NCBI GenBank assembly: GCA_037447655.1
Contig: JBBHKE010002616.1
Coordinates: 70,675-134,674 of the forward strand
Source of the DNA: Zygnema cylindricum
Lineage: Eukaryota; Streptophyta; Zygnematophyceae; Zygnematales; Zygnemataceae
Direction of reading: 5' to 3'
DNA: 64,000 bases
The notes under the pieces are model-generated. The model made no database searches, had not been told where the DNA came from, and was given only the letters and a program-made list of their open reading frames with translations. Of the stretch, positions 43,736 to 54,956 are shown piece by piece. Made by a program: the position numbers and the translations under genes. Numbering within the stretch: the stretch's first letter is position 1; each line of letters starts with the position of its first letter.

Positions 43736-44471
43736 ACATTTGTTTCGACGGTCCAGATAAAAAAAAAGTCGATTTGAATCGACGGCCGTGGTGCGAGCCC
43801 AGATTTTGGAATGGCCGCCTTGGCGTTTTCTGGCGCCACCACTTTGCATGACACGTGGAAATGCGCTGGATGATTGCGGGATCTCTAGGACGCGAGATGA
43901 TAAGTCTAGATGTGACAAATGTCACATTATGGCGATGTCGTACAAAGACCGTACATTAAGTACTCCGACACCTGTACTTTCTTGTACGGTACAGTCATAT
44001 GATTGGTTCGTACCTCAATACTAAGGGGCTTAGACAGGTGTTTTAGGACTTATAATAGTTTAGTAGGTAGCCAACTCTCTCCGAGAGAGCATCTGTATAA
44101 ATTGGCACACTTCGCCATTTAATATCAACTCATTTAGTTGACTATTTTAAATGATTCTTTTTGCTGCGGGCTCAACGGAGTCTAGGCTACAGAGGGGTGT
44201 AGTGGGTCACAATGTTTGCCTGCCAGGGTGGCTGCATTTCTAAGGGAAATTCAAAGTGGGGAATGTTATCTAAAACTCATATTCTAACTTTGCATTCTGT
44301 GGTGGAACTGAGCACACAGAAAGTCTTATTTCACACGGGTGAAGCTATAATAAGGTTTTGATTTTCAAAGGGTCAATCATTTGGGTTTATATAAACTTGG
44401 AGTCGGCACTTTATAGATTAGTTTTTTTGGACCTGCGCATTCTATGTGGCAATGAAGCCCATAGAATTACA
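43736..44471 (+). repeat. LTR fragment of the element B subfamily
   Basis: The end of this piece matches the end of LTR B in reverse: GGGTTTATATAAACTTGGAGTC, then CACTTTATAGATTAG and a terminal GAATTACA at 44471. It lacks U3. Confidence 0.7.
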
Positions 44472-45087
44472 AGGAGGATGCGAGGCCACCGGAAGCCGCA
44501 AAGAAATCTTTGACGGTGGATATTCTTTCATGCGTCTGTTGCCATCCACTAACCATTTTGACATTTTGGTACGCTTTTACGAATCTTAAGTTTCGTCGGC
44601 CCGTACATATTTCATTCAATTCGTCGTACGAGTCACTTTTGAACTTCGTTGGTACAAATATGTGGCCACACTTTGTTGTCAAAGATTCTTTGAAGATTAG
44701 TAAAATCTTATTTATCTACAACGTGGACCCTATGAAAGTGTGCCATGCAAATGTCGGTTATTGACCCGACACAATGGAACGATGGCTTCAGTAAACGTAT
44801 TTTTTTCGTTTAATGAGACCGCTTAATGGAACAATGCTCTAATTACATAAGTTGATATAGATATTACCTCTGCTGGTACATAAATTGCGTTCAAACTTTG
44901 CATTCAAAGATTCTTTCAAGATTTTAAGCATCGAATATTAACCTACTTGTTACCAACCTAAATGAGTCACGCAAGTAAAAAGTGGTTTACTGACGCGACC
45001 TAATGGGAGGCATGCCATTCAGTAAACGTATCCATGGAATTACTAAAACGCCTAATGGAAGTATGGTCTGAATATCACGCTACAGTA
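44472..45087. other. Intergenic, no gene recognised
   Basis: A frame at 44510-44764 reads non-repetitively but has no recognised motif. Short CTTAATGGAACAATG and CCTAATGGAAGTATGG words are repeated. Confidence 0.4.
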
Positions 45088-45701
45088 CACCGCGAATCGT
45101 AATTAGAGTAAATAACGCTAATTTGATCGCTCGAAATTTCGACTGTATCACGTTCAATAGAGTAAATGATTCTAATTTTTTCATTTTTATAATTTAGGTT
45201 AGGTTTAATTAGCGTACAAAATTATAATATAGGTTCGTTTTAAATAGTGTGGAGTACGGACGACATTTGCCTGTGCAAAATTGTACTTTTATAAGTAAAC
45301 ATGTGCAAGTAATGATTGAATAAAATCGCGCTCGCACGTGAAATCGCACTAAACAAATAATCAATCACATCGAAAAAAGCCGTTCGCATAACTCTCGTCT
45401 GTCAACAGCATCGTCGTCAGTGTGAACATTAACTGACATTCAGCGCGACAAATAGTACTAACGTCGTAATGACGTCAAAACAACACTGACTGGCAGATTT
45501 TGTACGTCTTTGTAATTTAGTGTTCATAATTTCACCGCGGATAATTATTGCCGACATAACCCAATATAGAGTACTTAAATAAATTAGAGTAAACTTCCTT
45601 TGTGGAAAAGTTTTATCACATAAATTAGAGTTCATTACTCTAATTGTTTTTTTTGTTTTTTTACTCTAATTTTTTCATTACTCTAATTACGATTCGCGGT
45701 G
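45088..45701. mobile_element. TA-target MITE, copy T3 (614 bp)
   Basis: Ends CACCGCGAATCGTAATTAG and CTAATTACGATTCGCGGTG, flanked by TA. The termini are related to T1/T2. No transposase. Confidence 0.78.
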
Positions 45702-46085
45702 TAGAGAACATTTTATCATGGCTCGAATAAGTAACAATTCGAACTAAGGCATAGAAGCACATGTGAAGCGTAGGTGTCACTTCTTCTCACCCAGTAACGA
45801 GAGTACAACTTGCAACATAAAACCAATATATGTTCATAACTTGGCCAGGCTAAGACGCACTTACGCTGAAAACTAATCTTCTGTGTTGTTACACTAGCAT
45901 CAACAGGTTGACACACCTGTACTTAACTTTTTGTTTTTACTCTCTAGTTACACACGCACTAATGAGTAAGGGAGTCGTAGATCGGCGCTTTAATATTTTT
46001 ATGTTTTCATATTTACTAATTTACTCAGTTCACTGTTCAAAGTTGTACATGTTTTTGTTTGTATGTGACTGACAGGGTAAGAGCC

Positions 46086-46540
46086 ATAGTTCAAAAGTAG
46101 GTGAAAGTACACCATACAATATGCCTATTGTACGCAAAAAATATAATATACCATTAAGACCCATATTGTATTGGCCGCAAAATGAAATAAAATAATAACA
46201 GGGTTGAGTTGCACATGGATCGATAGAGAATTAAACGTCATGTCTAAATTTGAATAAAAAATCGGACAAAAAAAAATTTTTCTGTAAGTTTTGAGCGACT
46301 TTTTATTTAAACCGTCAAATTCGGACGATCGGACGGTCTCTGATCAAAGTAGCGATCTAAGAAGATCACATGAAAAGCCTATAACACAACTTACGATAGG
46401 ACTATCGTCAGATTTGGACGATCGGACGGTCGCTGTTCAAAGTAGCGACTTAAGACGATCACATGAAAAGCCCATAACAAAACTTACGATGAAGGCGCCG
46501 ACTAAAGACCTACAATAGAAACGCCTACTTTTGAACTATG
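46086..46540. mobile_element. Mutator-type MITE, copy M4 (455 bp)
   Basis: Same length and internal two-unit structure as M3. Flanks GTAAGAGCC and GTTAGAGCA match at 7 of 9. Confidence 0.82.
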
Positions 46541-46984
46541 GTTAGAGCATGGCGCGCGTGCGCTAGATATGCTTTTATTTTTTATGCTTCAATCGCACCT
46601 TTTTGTCTCTTAGCCGGTCGTCAGATTGATTGTAAGAAGTCAAACGTGGTCCGTCAACTCGTGCCATTTTTCTACGAATCGAGTACGCGTTCGTTTTCCT
46701 GCCGTAAGCGTTTGCGCGGAGCAATAACTGTGCCTTTAAAGGTGATTCCCATGTCTATTCGGATGCTGAAATTAAAATGATGTCCAAATACACAGAATCC
46801 CGCCGAAGAAACGTGCGCATCGTACAATAATACTCCATTTGCTGATCCCGCTGATCACGATCACATTGGCCAACAGAATATCTTACCGTACATAGCACAT
46901 CCGCTATACTGATCATCAAACTATGTAAGTTGTCCTGTAAGGCACACCCCAAACTCCTACGCGCCAAAAAAGTACAGTGCAGTA

Positions 46985-47524
46985 CACCGCCAATCGTTAT
47001 TAGCGTGTAAGTTTTTTTAGCGTATAAAAATAATTACCGTGGTGTACGCTATTTAAGAATTTGAAAATTTTGGAAAAAATCATACATTCTAATTGTTTGG
47101 TTATGGTAATTTGGATCTTTGAAAAAAAAAATGTCGGTCGCAAACATGCTTACACTAATACAGGTATCCTTACAAAATCTGACAAATCGTACACAAATCG
47201 TACATTCACACGGTCGAAACGCGGCTGTCGGACGAATATGTGCGAGCGGGATTTTTTACGACCTGGTATTTTTCCTTTTTTAGAACGCACATTCTCATGC
47301 GTCCGCGGTTACTAAAACTAATTTATTGTACTTTTTAACTTAAAAAGGTACATTTAAGTACGGTCTGACACTGACCGTACACCACTCTATTTAAGAGATA
47401 ACGTACTGAAAATAACCTCAAATAGAATAAAGAAAAAAATAGAATGAACTACACTAATGGAGAATAAAATAAAATAAAAGCGGGACGGAATTAGCGTACA
47501 CAACGCTAATAACGATTGGCGGTG
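46985..47524 (-). mobile_element. TA-target MITE, copy T2 (540 bp)
   Basis: Reverse-orientation copy of T1 along its whole length, flanked by TA. Shares internal AATAGAATAAAG, CACTGACCGTACA and ACACGGTCGAAACGCG words. Confidence 0.82.
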
Positions 47525-47997
47525 TACTGTACCGTAGATTTACGAAGATGTACAATTCCAGGGCACGTTCAGGCTTTCAGAGTTTCAGGGTGTGTCCATC
47601 CAAGCGAGTAAATGATTCTACGTCCGTACACAGAGGGTCGCTGGGAACAACCATCTGTGACAACACGTGTGGAAACATAGTCAACAGGAGAGAAGTACGG
47701 TTTTTTTATATTGTTGGCCACGTGTAGCGCGTCAGTCTAAATTTCTGCAGTCTGGAAGGACCGTCGACTGGCGAACCGAACCAACTCCTTTCCAAGGACT
47801 CCGTCTTTATTTTTTAGCTCGTACATTTTATTTACTGGTTCTGGAGTCAGCTGTGACAATCATACGAATGCATAAAGTACAGATCCGCTCGATTATTCGG
47901 GTAAGCTTGCCTGTCGACTGTCCGTCCAAGCTGATAAAATCAAAACGTGGGCGATGCCACGAGGCAAGCCATATCAGGAAATCTGTACTTCCCACTC
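47525..47997. other. No gene recognised
   Basis: A frame at 47667-48116 is open but has no family motif and crosses the repeat at 47998. Confidence 0.4.
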
Positions 47998-48566
47998 GTT
48001 GGAGTATTGTCAGGGTGGTGGTAGGGGTCGTCGCCTCATCAGTACTGAGGTCAGAGGTCGCAAAAGTCAAAATTTTAGATAACCTAAACCGACTGATTTC
48101 TTTTTTCAAAACCTGAGTACCCGACGCCCGACCGGGTTATGTCACGCTCCAAAATTGTTAACCGTTAACCGAAACGCGTTTACGAAAATAAAAGTTAACC
48201 GAAACTCGATTTCTCTCGACTACCCGTACCCGCCCGTACCCGAAAAAGTACAAAATTAGTGGTACATCTCCCGTATACCTTCCACAATAACAAGAGTACA
48301 AAGTACAATAATGTTGGATTGTATGGACAGTACAAAATTTCCAATTTTTTCGTTTTTTGCTTACCCGACCTTAACCGATTTTTTTTTTCCGTGAATCAAC
48401 CGCCCGAATCCACCTGGCCTCCCAAATTTGGCAACCGAATCCGTTCCAGATCCGACGTGGGCGGTCGGTTAACGGTCAGTCACAGTTTCAGTTGACCGTT
48501 TGCGACCTCTAGTTGGAGTATTGTCAGGATGGTGGTAGGGGTCGTCGCCTCATCGGTACGGAGGTG
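47998..48566. mobile_element. TIR element flanked by 54-bp direct repeats
   Basis: The segment 48052-48511 has inverted ends AGAGGTCGCAAA and TTTGCGACCTCT and internal GTTAACCG words. It is bordered by direct repeats at 47998-48051 and 48513-48566 (51 of 54 identical, starting GTTGGAGTATTGTCAG). Either the element sits in a duplicated target or a tandem duplication surrounds it. Confidence 0.55.
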
Positions 48567-48575
48567 TCATTTTTC

Positions 48576-48990
48576 TAGTGTTATGTATCGGTAAGAAACC
48601 TATCGCGGTAAAAACTATACTGATAGTTATCGGTAATCGAGCGTTGAAGGGTCCCAATATATCGCTCCGAGACCAACAAATTATTTATCGACGATAAGTA
48701 TAGCATAATATAGTACGTTATGTTCTAGTAATTTACAATATATTGTATTATATTTTGATTGTATATAGTGTGGCATGCCACGTTTAACAATTTGTTCCGT
48801 ACTCCATATAACGGGAGTTTAGTACATACATTTATCCGCATAACTATACGGAAAACCGTACAATCATCTGCGATAGTTATCGGTATCTGTGTTATCGCTC
48901 AATTTTTTATTGCGATAAAACGGTATCAATACAATGTGCTAATGTACCGATGATCGGTAAGCCAAAAAATGGACATATCGGTTACGGCGC
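48576..48990. mobile_element. hAT-type MITE related to 54145-54604, inverted, right end unclear
   Basis: Starts TAGTGTTATGTATCGG and shares TATATCGCTCCGAGACCAAC, GTGGCATGCCACG and CGATAGTTATCGG with the copy at 54145 in the opposite direction. The far end is decayed. Confidence 0.6.
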
Positions 48991-49688
48991 TACGTTTTAG
49001 AAGAAAACGACGGAAATAAACCCTTTCTTTGGCACATTGAGGCATACCCTAAAAGGTGTACGGCTGCTAGACTCCAACTTTTGGTGGGTTCGCACCATAC
49101 CCGAGCCTATCGAAAATATCCTCGTTAAACTAGACCTGTCGGGGTTATTTTCGACCTTACAACTTCTTCTATGACGGTTAACGGTCACTATTCGCCGACA
49201 CGTACCATTTAACGACAACTATTATATATGCCAAAAACAATGTCCGATGAAGCATGACAGCTTACATAGGGAAAATCTTATGGAACAAGACAAACATCAA
49301 TAAATTACAATGTTAAATGCGCATGTCTGTTCTTTTCATCGCTACATTTCAAGTAGCTACTGAGGTCACACCCTAGACTTTTTGTTTGACAGTATATCAC
49401 GTTCAGAATGTCGTTTCCACATTTGTCAGTACGATTGGAAAAGCAAATTTTAAGGAGGACCTTAGGGTACTTTCGCATGTGCTAAAGTTTTAGTTATTTT
49501 ATGTCGTTTTCCTCCATAACTTAGAAAAAAACGAGAAAATCTGCAATCGTACCAAAAAATTGAAATTGACACCGTACAAGTTGCGTTACCTTGCAACTTT
49601 AAATGTAGTGCAATTTGTCGTCTATTGCGAAACAGTTTGTCGTCTAGCGCATTTCGACCTAATTTTGCGTCTTTCCAACTCATCTTCA

Positions 49689-49732
49689 AACTTTATATAA
49701 AATCACCTCGCGAGGTGATTTTAAATAAAGTT
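49689..49732. repeat. 44-bp near-perfect palindrome P2
   Basis: Arms from AACTTTATAT to CACCTCG and the reverse complement meet at CCTCGCGAGG with no loop; one mismatch pair. Confidence 0.88.
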
Positions 49733-50188
49733 CCATGAGGTAAACCAATAGGCAGATGCTGTCGCACGTGCCGGATTTTTTTACAATTTTTGAGCGCGGA
49801 GAACCAAAAAAAAAACCTACCGCACATTTCCAGCCTATGCGTGACTCTTTCCCGTGCGCTTTTTTCCGTTCACGGGCCGTGGAGGGGGTTTCGACCAACG
49901 GACGCCGTTTCGCAAAAGCGAAGTCCGTGAAAGTGCCTCTCTCTCTCTCCCTATCCCACTAACCGTCTATCTCTCAATTCTTGCAATGAAAAAAGGCAAG
50001 AAAGGTATCAAATGGAAGATCTATAAAAAAAATTTGTTTTGGCTGTCTTTTATATTATTTTGGTGGCAAGTAGAGTGAGAACGGATGAAAAAACAAAATC
50101 AGGAAACCATGGCGGAATGTTTTGGAATTTGTGACGTCGACCCTATCATAAGTACACGTGACGTCAAAATGTCACAAACCCTAAACAT

Positions 50189-53017
50189 CATAGAGGTACC
50201 AAACGTATGAATTTTCATTTTTTTACAAAAATGCGTTATTTTTTTCAGTTTTTGAAAATTTCGTTAAATTCATAGCTTTTGTGTACGGGTTTAATGTACG
50301 GAACAAATGTACGGAATTTTCACAAAAGAGACGCGCGCGAAAATCATTTCATTTTCGCGCGCGAAATTTGAACAAGATTTGGAGGTTTCTTCATTAAAAA
50401 GAAGCCGCCATTGAATCCCACCATTGAAGCCCCCATTAAAGCCTCCACAAACATCTTCATGAACCTCGCCACCTGCAACCATGCCTAGGCCTCGAGGACC
50501 AGAGTGGGAGTATGTGAATGCCCCAAAGGGTGGGCTACTTGGGGACAATAAATTGTGCATTTGTGTTTACTGTAACTTTGAATATACAATGCACAGGCGA
50601 CTAGAATTAGAAACCACCTTATTGGAAATGTGAGGCATGGAGGTATTAGGCCTTGCAACTTATGTTCGAAAGAGGTGAAGGCACAGTTTAGTGAAGTGGA
50701 AACAAACAAAGCTTCTCATGGCTCTCAAAAGCGTACCCTATCTGCTTTAGATGAACTCACTGGAAGTCTTGGGTCTATCCAAAGCAATAAGGTACAAGGA
50801 GTGCAGATGAAAAATAATAATGCTTTCAATCGCCATAATTAGAAGGAGGTAGATGCCGCATGGGCAAAGGCATTCTATGCAAATGGCTTACCATTCACTC
50901 TACTTAATGATCCCTACTTCAAGGCAACAGTGAAGCAGACTAAAGAGATTGGAGATTCTTACAACCTACCGTCTCGCAAGGACATGAGAACTCGTCTCCT
51001 ATCTGAGTCTAAGGCGGCGGTGAATAAGGATTTGGAGAGCTACATGGAGATGATAAAAGTCACAGGTGCCTCCATCACATCCGACGGTTGGACAGCCATA
51101 GATCAAAAGCCTCTACTTATTATTTTGGATGTCACCCCCAAGGGTGACATGTTTCTCACGGCGGTTGACACTAGTGGGGAGTATAAGGAAGCCGAATATG
51201 TTTTTAAGGTGTTGGAGAAGGGAGTTCTTGCAACAGGTGTGAGCATGTGGTGCAGGTTGTGACTGATTCTGCCCCCGTAAACAAGGCAACAACATTGTTG
51301 CTCATGAATAAGTACCCCTCCATCACGTGGACTCCATGCTCAGCCCACGTTTTGGAGCTCATGTTGGAGGATTGGGGTAAGTTGACTTTTATCTCAACAC
51401 CAGTTCGAGAGGCCAAGGAGATTTTAAAATTCATCACAAACCATAGTATGAGTGCTTCCAAATTCAACAAGCTCTCTACACTCAAGCTTTTGAAACCTGG
51501 AGAGATCAGGTTTGCGACAAATTTTATCATGCTCCAAAGGTTTTTAGAGGTGAAAGAGAGCATGGAGGACTTAATGTTTGATGATGACTACAAGCAGTGG
51601 GTGGGGAAAGCTTCTTACAAGTCCGAAGGGTCCAAGATTAAGTGGCACATTCTAAGCTTAGAGTTTTGGATGAGAGTGAAGGAGGCTGTGGCAGTTTCAG
51701 TGCCAGTAGTGCGTCTAATGAGGGATTGTGACAAAGGGGCCCCAAATGTGGGGAAAGTTTATTATGGTTTACACATGATTGGCCAATATTTACATAATAT
51801 TTTCAGCAATGGAGGAGTGAGAAATCATGAAGGAGTGCACATTTTGGAGGAGCTAAAGACATCGTGGTTGGCGAGATGTGGGATGGCACACAGCCCCATG
51901 TATGCAGCTGGCTATGTGCTCGATCCTGAATATCAGAGTGCTGCTTACGGACAACATTCAAACGCGAAAGTCATGGAAGGCTTCCAAACTATTTTTGATA
52001 GATTGGTACCGAATGTGGATGAACAAGCCGAAGCCTACAATGAGCTGACTAAGTATAGGGGTTTTGAGGGTGTTTTTGGGAGGGACGTCACAAAAGCTTG
52101 TGCTAAGAAGATGTCTGGGTGGAAGTGGTGGCAACAATCTGGGGCCGTTACCCTTATCTTGCAGAAAGTAGCAATTAGGGTCTTTTGCCAATGCTCAGTT
52201 GCCAGCTCACGTGAGAGGAATTGGTCAACCTATGACCATATTCACTCTAAAAAACGGAATAGGCTAACAGCTAAGAGGGCCAATGACTTGGTGTGGGTCT
52301 TTAGCAATCTCAGATTAGCACACAAGACTAGAGATCTCACCTATGAGGAGGCTATGGTATCATGGGAAGAAGAGGAAGGGGAGGTAATGGAGGTAGTGGA
52401 AGAGGATTTTGATGAAGATATGGATGACCGAAATTTGGAATAGAGAGATCGAGTAGATAGTTGTATTCACGGCCGTGAATGAGTTTAGCCTATTTTTATG
52501 TGTAAAATGAACCATTTCCCTCACCTGATTTTAAAATTGGCTTACTTTCGATTCAATTGTGCATTTTCATTATTTAATGTTTAAATGTTGTGACATGGCC
52601 ATTATTTGCTTTAATTGTGAATTTGTCATCATTTAGTGTTAACCAGTTGTTATAGGGCCAAGCGCCGGCAACGGCGCTGATTTAGCGCTGGCGCATCTCG
52701 GGGAGGGTGCTGGCGCTACATCGGCGCTGGCTACAGTACTGTAGTGAACCAACGACGAGACACTCTGGTCGCTGGTTGCTGGTTCACTTTAGTAGCGACG
52801 AGGCAGGATCGTCGCTAATGTAGTTTCGTTTCGATTGTCTGTTGTCGTATTATATTCATTTTGTATTAAATGTCTTTGATTTTTTTCGTATTTATACTTT
52901 ATATTGAAGTCAAAGTCGGTCAACGCATTTTTTTTTTTTTTGCATTTGTTCCGTGCGCATAAATCATTAATTTTTCGACGTTTCATGCGTGCGTTTAAAA
53001 CGCTTGGTACCTCTATG
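50189..53017 (+). mobile_element. hAT transposon, 2829 bp, formerly autonomous
   Basis: Terminal inverted repeats CATAGAGGTACCAAACG and CGCTTGGTACCTCTATG (one mismatch). Perfect 8-bp target duplication CTAAACAT at 50181-50188 and 53018-53025. It contains one transposase gene in the plus direction. R1 copy a confirms the unoccupied target. Confidence 0.93.
50481..52443 (+). pseudogene. hAT transposase (BED finger, DUF659, hAT dimerisation domain), broken
   Basis: Cut-and-paste transposase of the hAT superfamily. It starts MPRPRGPEWEYVN with a BED zinc finger (CVYC, then RNHLIGN and RPCNLC after a shift). The DUF659 RNase H-like part shows TGASITSDGWT with a first catalytic Asp, and VVTDSAP with the second. 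TPCSAHVLELMLED is the CxxH signature. The C-terminal dimerisation domain runs from GWKWWQQSG through SSRERNWSTYDHIHSKKRNRL. Three lesions: frameshift near 50590 in the BED finger, stop TAG near 50840, and a one-base shift near 51240 just before VVQVVTD. The last 398 codons are open. The ends and the target duplication are intact, so inactivation is recent or it could move with help. Confidence 0.93.
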
Positions 53018-53492
53018 CTAAACATGTACAATGTCACAAGTAGCTAGACGTCTACAACCGTCTTTATTTTGTAAACGTCATCAATTGTGGCGAGTTTTGT
53101 ACTCGTCTATAATCGTCACAAATTACACCCACGTCTACATCCGTCACAATCTAAAGTTACGATTTCATTTCTTTACATACGAATGCTCTCAAATTTGTAC
53201 GGATAATCTTCGCTAAAAAACAAAGTAACAAGACTAAGTTTCGGCTACATGCGAATATACCCTAATACGAATTCGGTCAGTGGTGATCCACCTTCCAAGT
53301 GGACTCTTAACTAGAAAACGCCAAGCTTATTTAACTTACATGTACTTTATTTTTAGCGAAACCACCAATCGCATTCATCTCAGGATTGTCACCGACACAA
53401 GATATTTTTATATTTTGACAGCCTGTCACCTACAGGTGGCCGTTTCCAGTTTTGTCGGCGCCACGAGCAAGATCAAATATTTCGATAAAGTA

Positions 53493-53697
53493 CACCGTTC
53501 ATCTCTATTACTGTGAAGGTTTTTTTTGCCACTTGAATCATCGTGCACACTTGTCCATTTTCCGATTAGAGTAGGCCAATCGTAAGGTGACAACGTTGCC
53601 TTTCAATTGCAACCGTCGGATCAACGATCCGCAAAGTACGGAGAGAAGATGTTTGAAGTGGCGAAAAAAACGTCAACACTAATAGCGATACACCGTG
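53493..53697. mobile_element. TA-target MITE, copy T5 (205 bp)
   Basis: Ends CACCGTTCATCTCTATTA and TAATAGCGATACACCGTG, flanked by TA. Foldback interior matches T4. Confidence 0.7.
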
Positions 53698-53744
53698 TAG
53701 GGCTGACCGTGAGATTAATTTACAACTCTTCCATGGATTGGAGG

Positions 53745-53836
53745 GACGAGGGAGGGAAGAGGGAGGAGGGAGGGAGGAGGGAGGGAGGAGGGAGGGGAGG
53801 GAGGGGGAGGGGGAGAGAAAGGAGGGAGGATGGCGG
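53745..53836. repeat. GA-rich microsatellite
   Basis: GGAGGGA repeats on the plus strand. No gene. Confidence 0.85.
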
Positions 53837-54144
53837 AGGGAAAAGTTTACCATTGTTTACGATTGCGTTATTATTTAATAAAAATCACACATTAGAGTGA
53901 CGAATACCAATTGAAGAATTAGTAAGTTACTAGTTAAAAAACGGAGTCAACAGCATAATACAATGACACTAATTTAGTACGGAGCAATCAATCGATTTTT
54001 TGTCACCCATCGGGTTAGACCTTTTAACGCCATTTATAATTTCACGATTCGGTCAGCGTTACACATGATAAAAATAGCTTTGGAGCATTGATGGTTAATT
54101 TTATAACAGTAATTACGCCAACTGTCATTAAATAAATAAATGAC

Positions 54145-54604
54145 TAGTGTTGTGGTATCAGTAGCCATTTGCCGATAAACCGATATGCCCCTTTTAATAA
54201 TCGATATACTGGCACGATATATCGGTATCGCGATAGAACACCGATATTTTAAACCAATAATATCGGTGTTTTATCGCGATAACACCAGTTCGATAACTAT
54301 CAGCGATAATTGTACGGTTCATCTTATACATTCGTACATATTATTCCGTTGTACTGAACTTCTGTTCTTCCGTTTTACAGAGTACAGATTGACATACGTG
54401 GCATGCCACGCTATATACAGTAAAAATATAACACAGTATACTATAACGTACTATTATATATCGTAATGTATATTTTTTCCACTTATCGCCGTTAAGGATT
54501 TTGTTGGTCTCGGAGCGATATACCAGGAACCCTCACCGTTCGATAACCAATAACTATCAGTATCAGTTTTATCGTGATAAGTTTTCTCCCGATACACAGC
54601 ACTA
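54145..54604. mobile_element. hAT-type MITE (460 bp)
   Basis: Ends TAGTGTTGTGGTATCAG and GATACACAGCACTA. Flanks TAAATGAC and AAAATTAC agree at 6 of 8. The interior contains palindromic CGATATATCG and GTGGCATGCCAC. Confidence 0.68.
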
Positions 54605-54642
54605 AAAATTACCCAACTGTATTAAAAAGCGCGATGGTAACC

Positions 54643-54947
54643 ATAGTTCAAAAGTAGGTGAAAGTAGGCCCATACAATATGCCTATTGTATGCAAAATAT
54701 ACAATATGTCCTTAAGACCCATATTGTATTCGGACCTATTCGGACCAATTAAAACATTCGGACCAAAAATTGGACCAATTAAAACATTCGCACCAAATTT
54801 TTTTATTTACACCGTCAGATCCGGACGATCGGACGGTCGCTGATCAAAGTAGCGATTTAAGAAGATCACATAAAAAGCCTATAACACAACTTACGATAAA
54901 GGCGCCGACCAAAGGCCTACCATAAAAACGCCTACTTTTGAACTATG
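54643..54947. mobile_element. Mutator-type MITE, copy M5 (305 bp)
   Basis: Ends ATAGTTCAAAAGTAGG and CCTACTTTTGAACTATG, with a perfect 9-bp target duplication ATGGTAACC (54634-54642 and 54948-54956). One internal unit, as in M1. Probably the youngest copy. Confidence 0.88.
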
Positions 54948-54956
54948 ATGGTAACC

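Larger units (their letters stand above)
49689..53190. repeat. Unclassified repeat R1, copy b (split by a hAT transposon)
   Basis: Homologous to R1 copy a at 14390-15640. The hAT element occupies 50189-53017, and R1 resumes at 53018. Copy a supplies the empty site (15420-15427, CTAAACAT once). Confidence 0.65.

Noticed and set aside
44510-44764. 84-residue plus-strand frame with CVCCHPL
   Set aside because: No recognisable family; no splice sites or homologous copy in the window.
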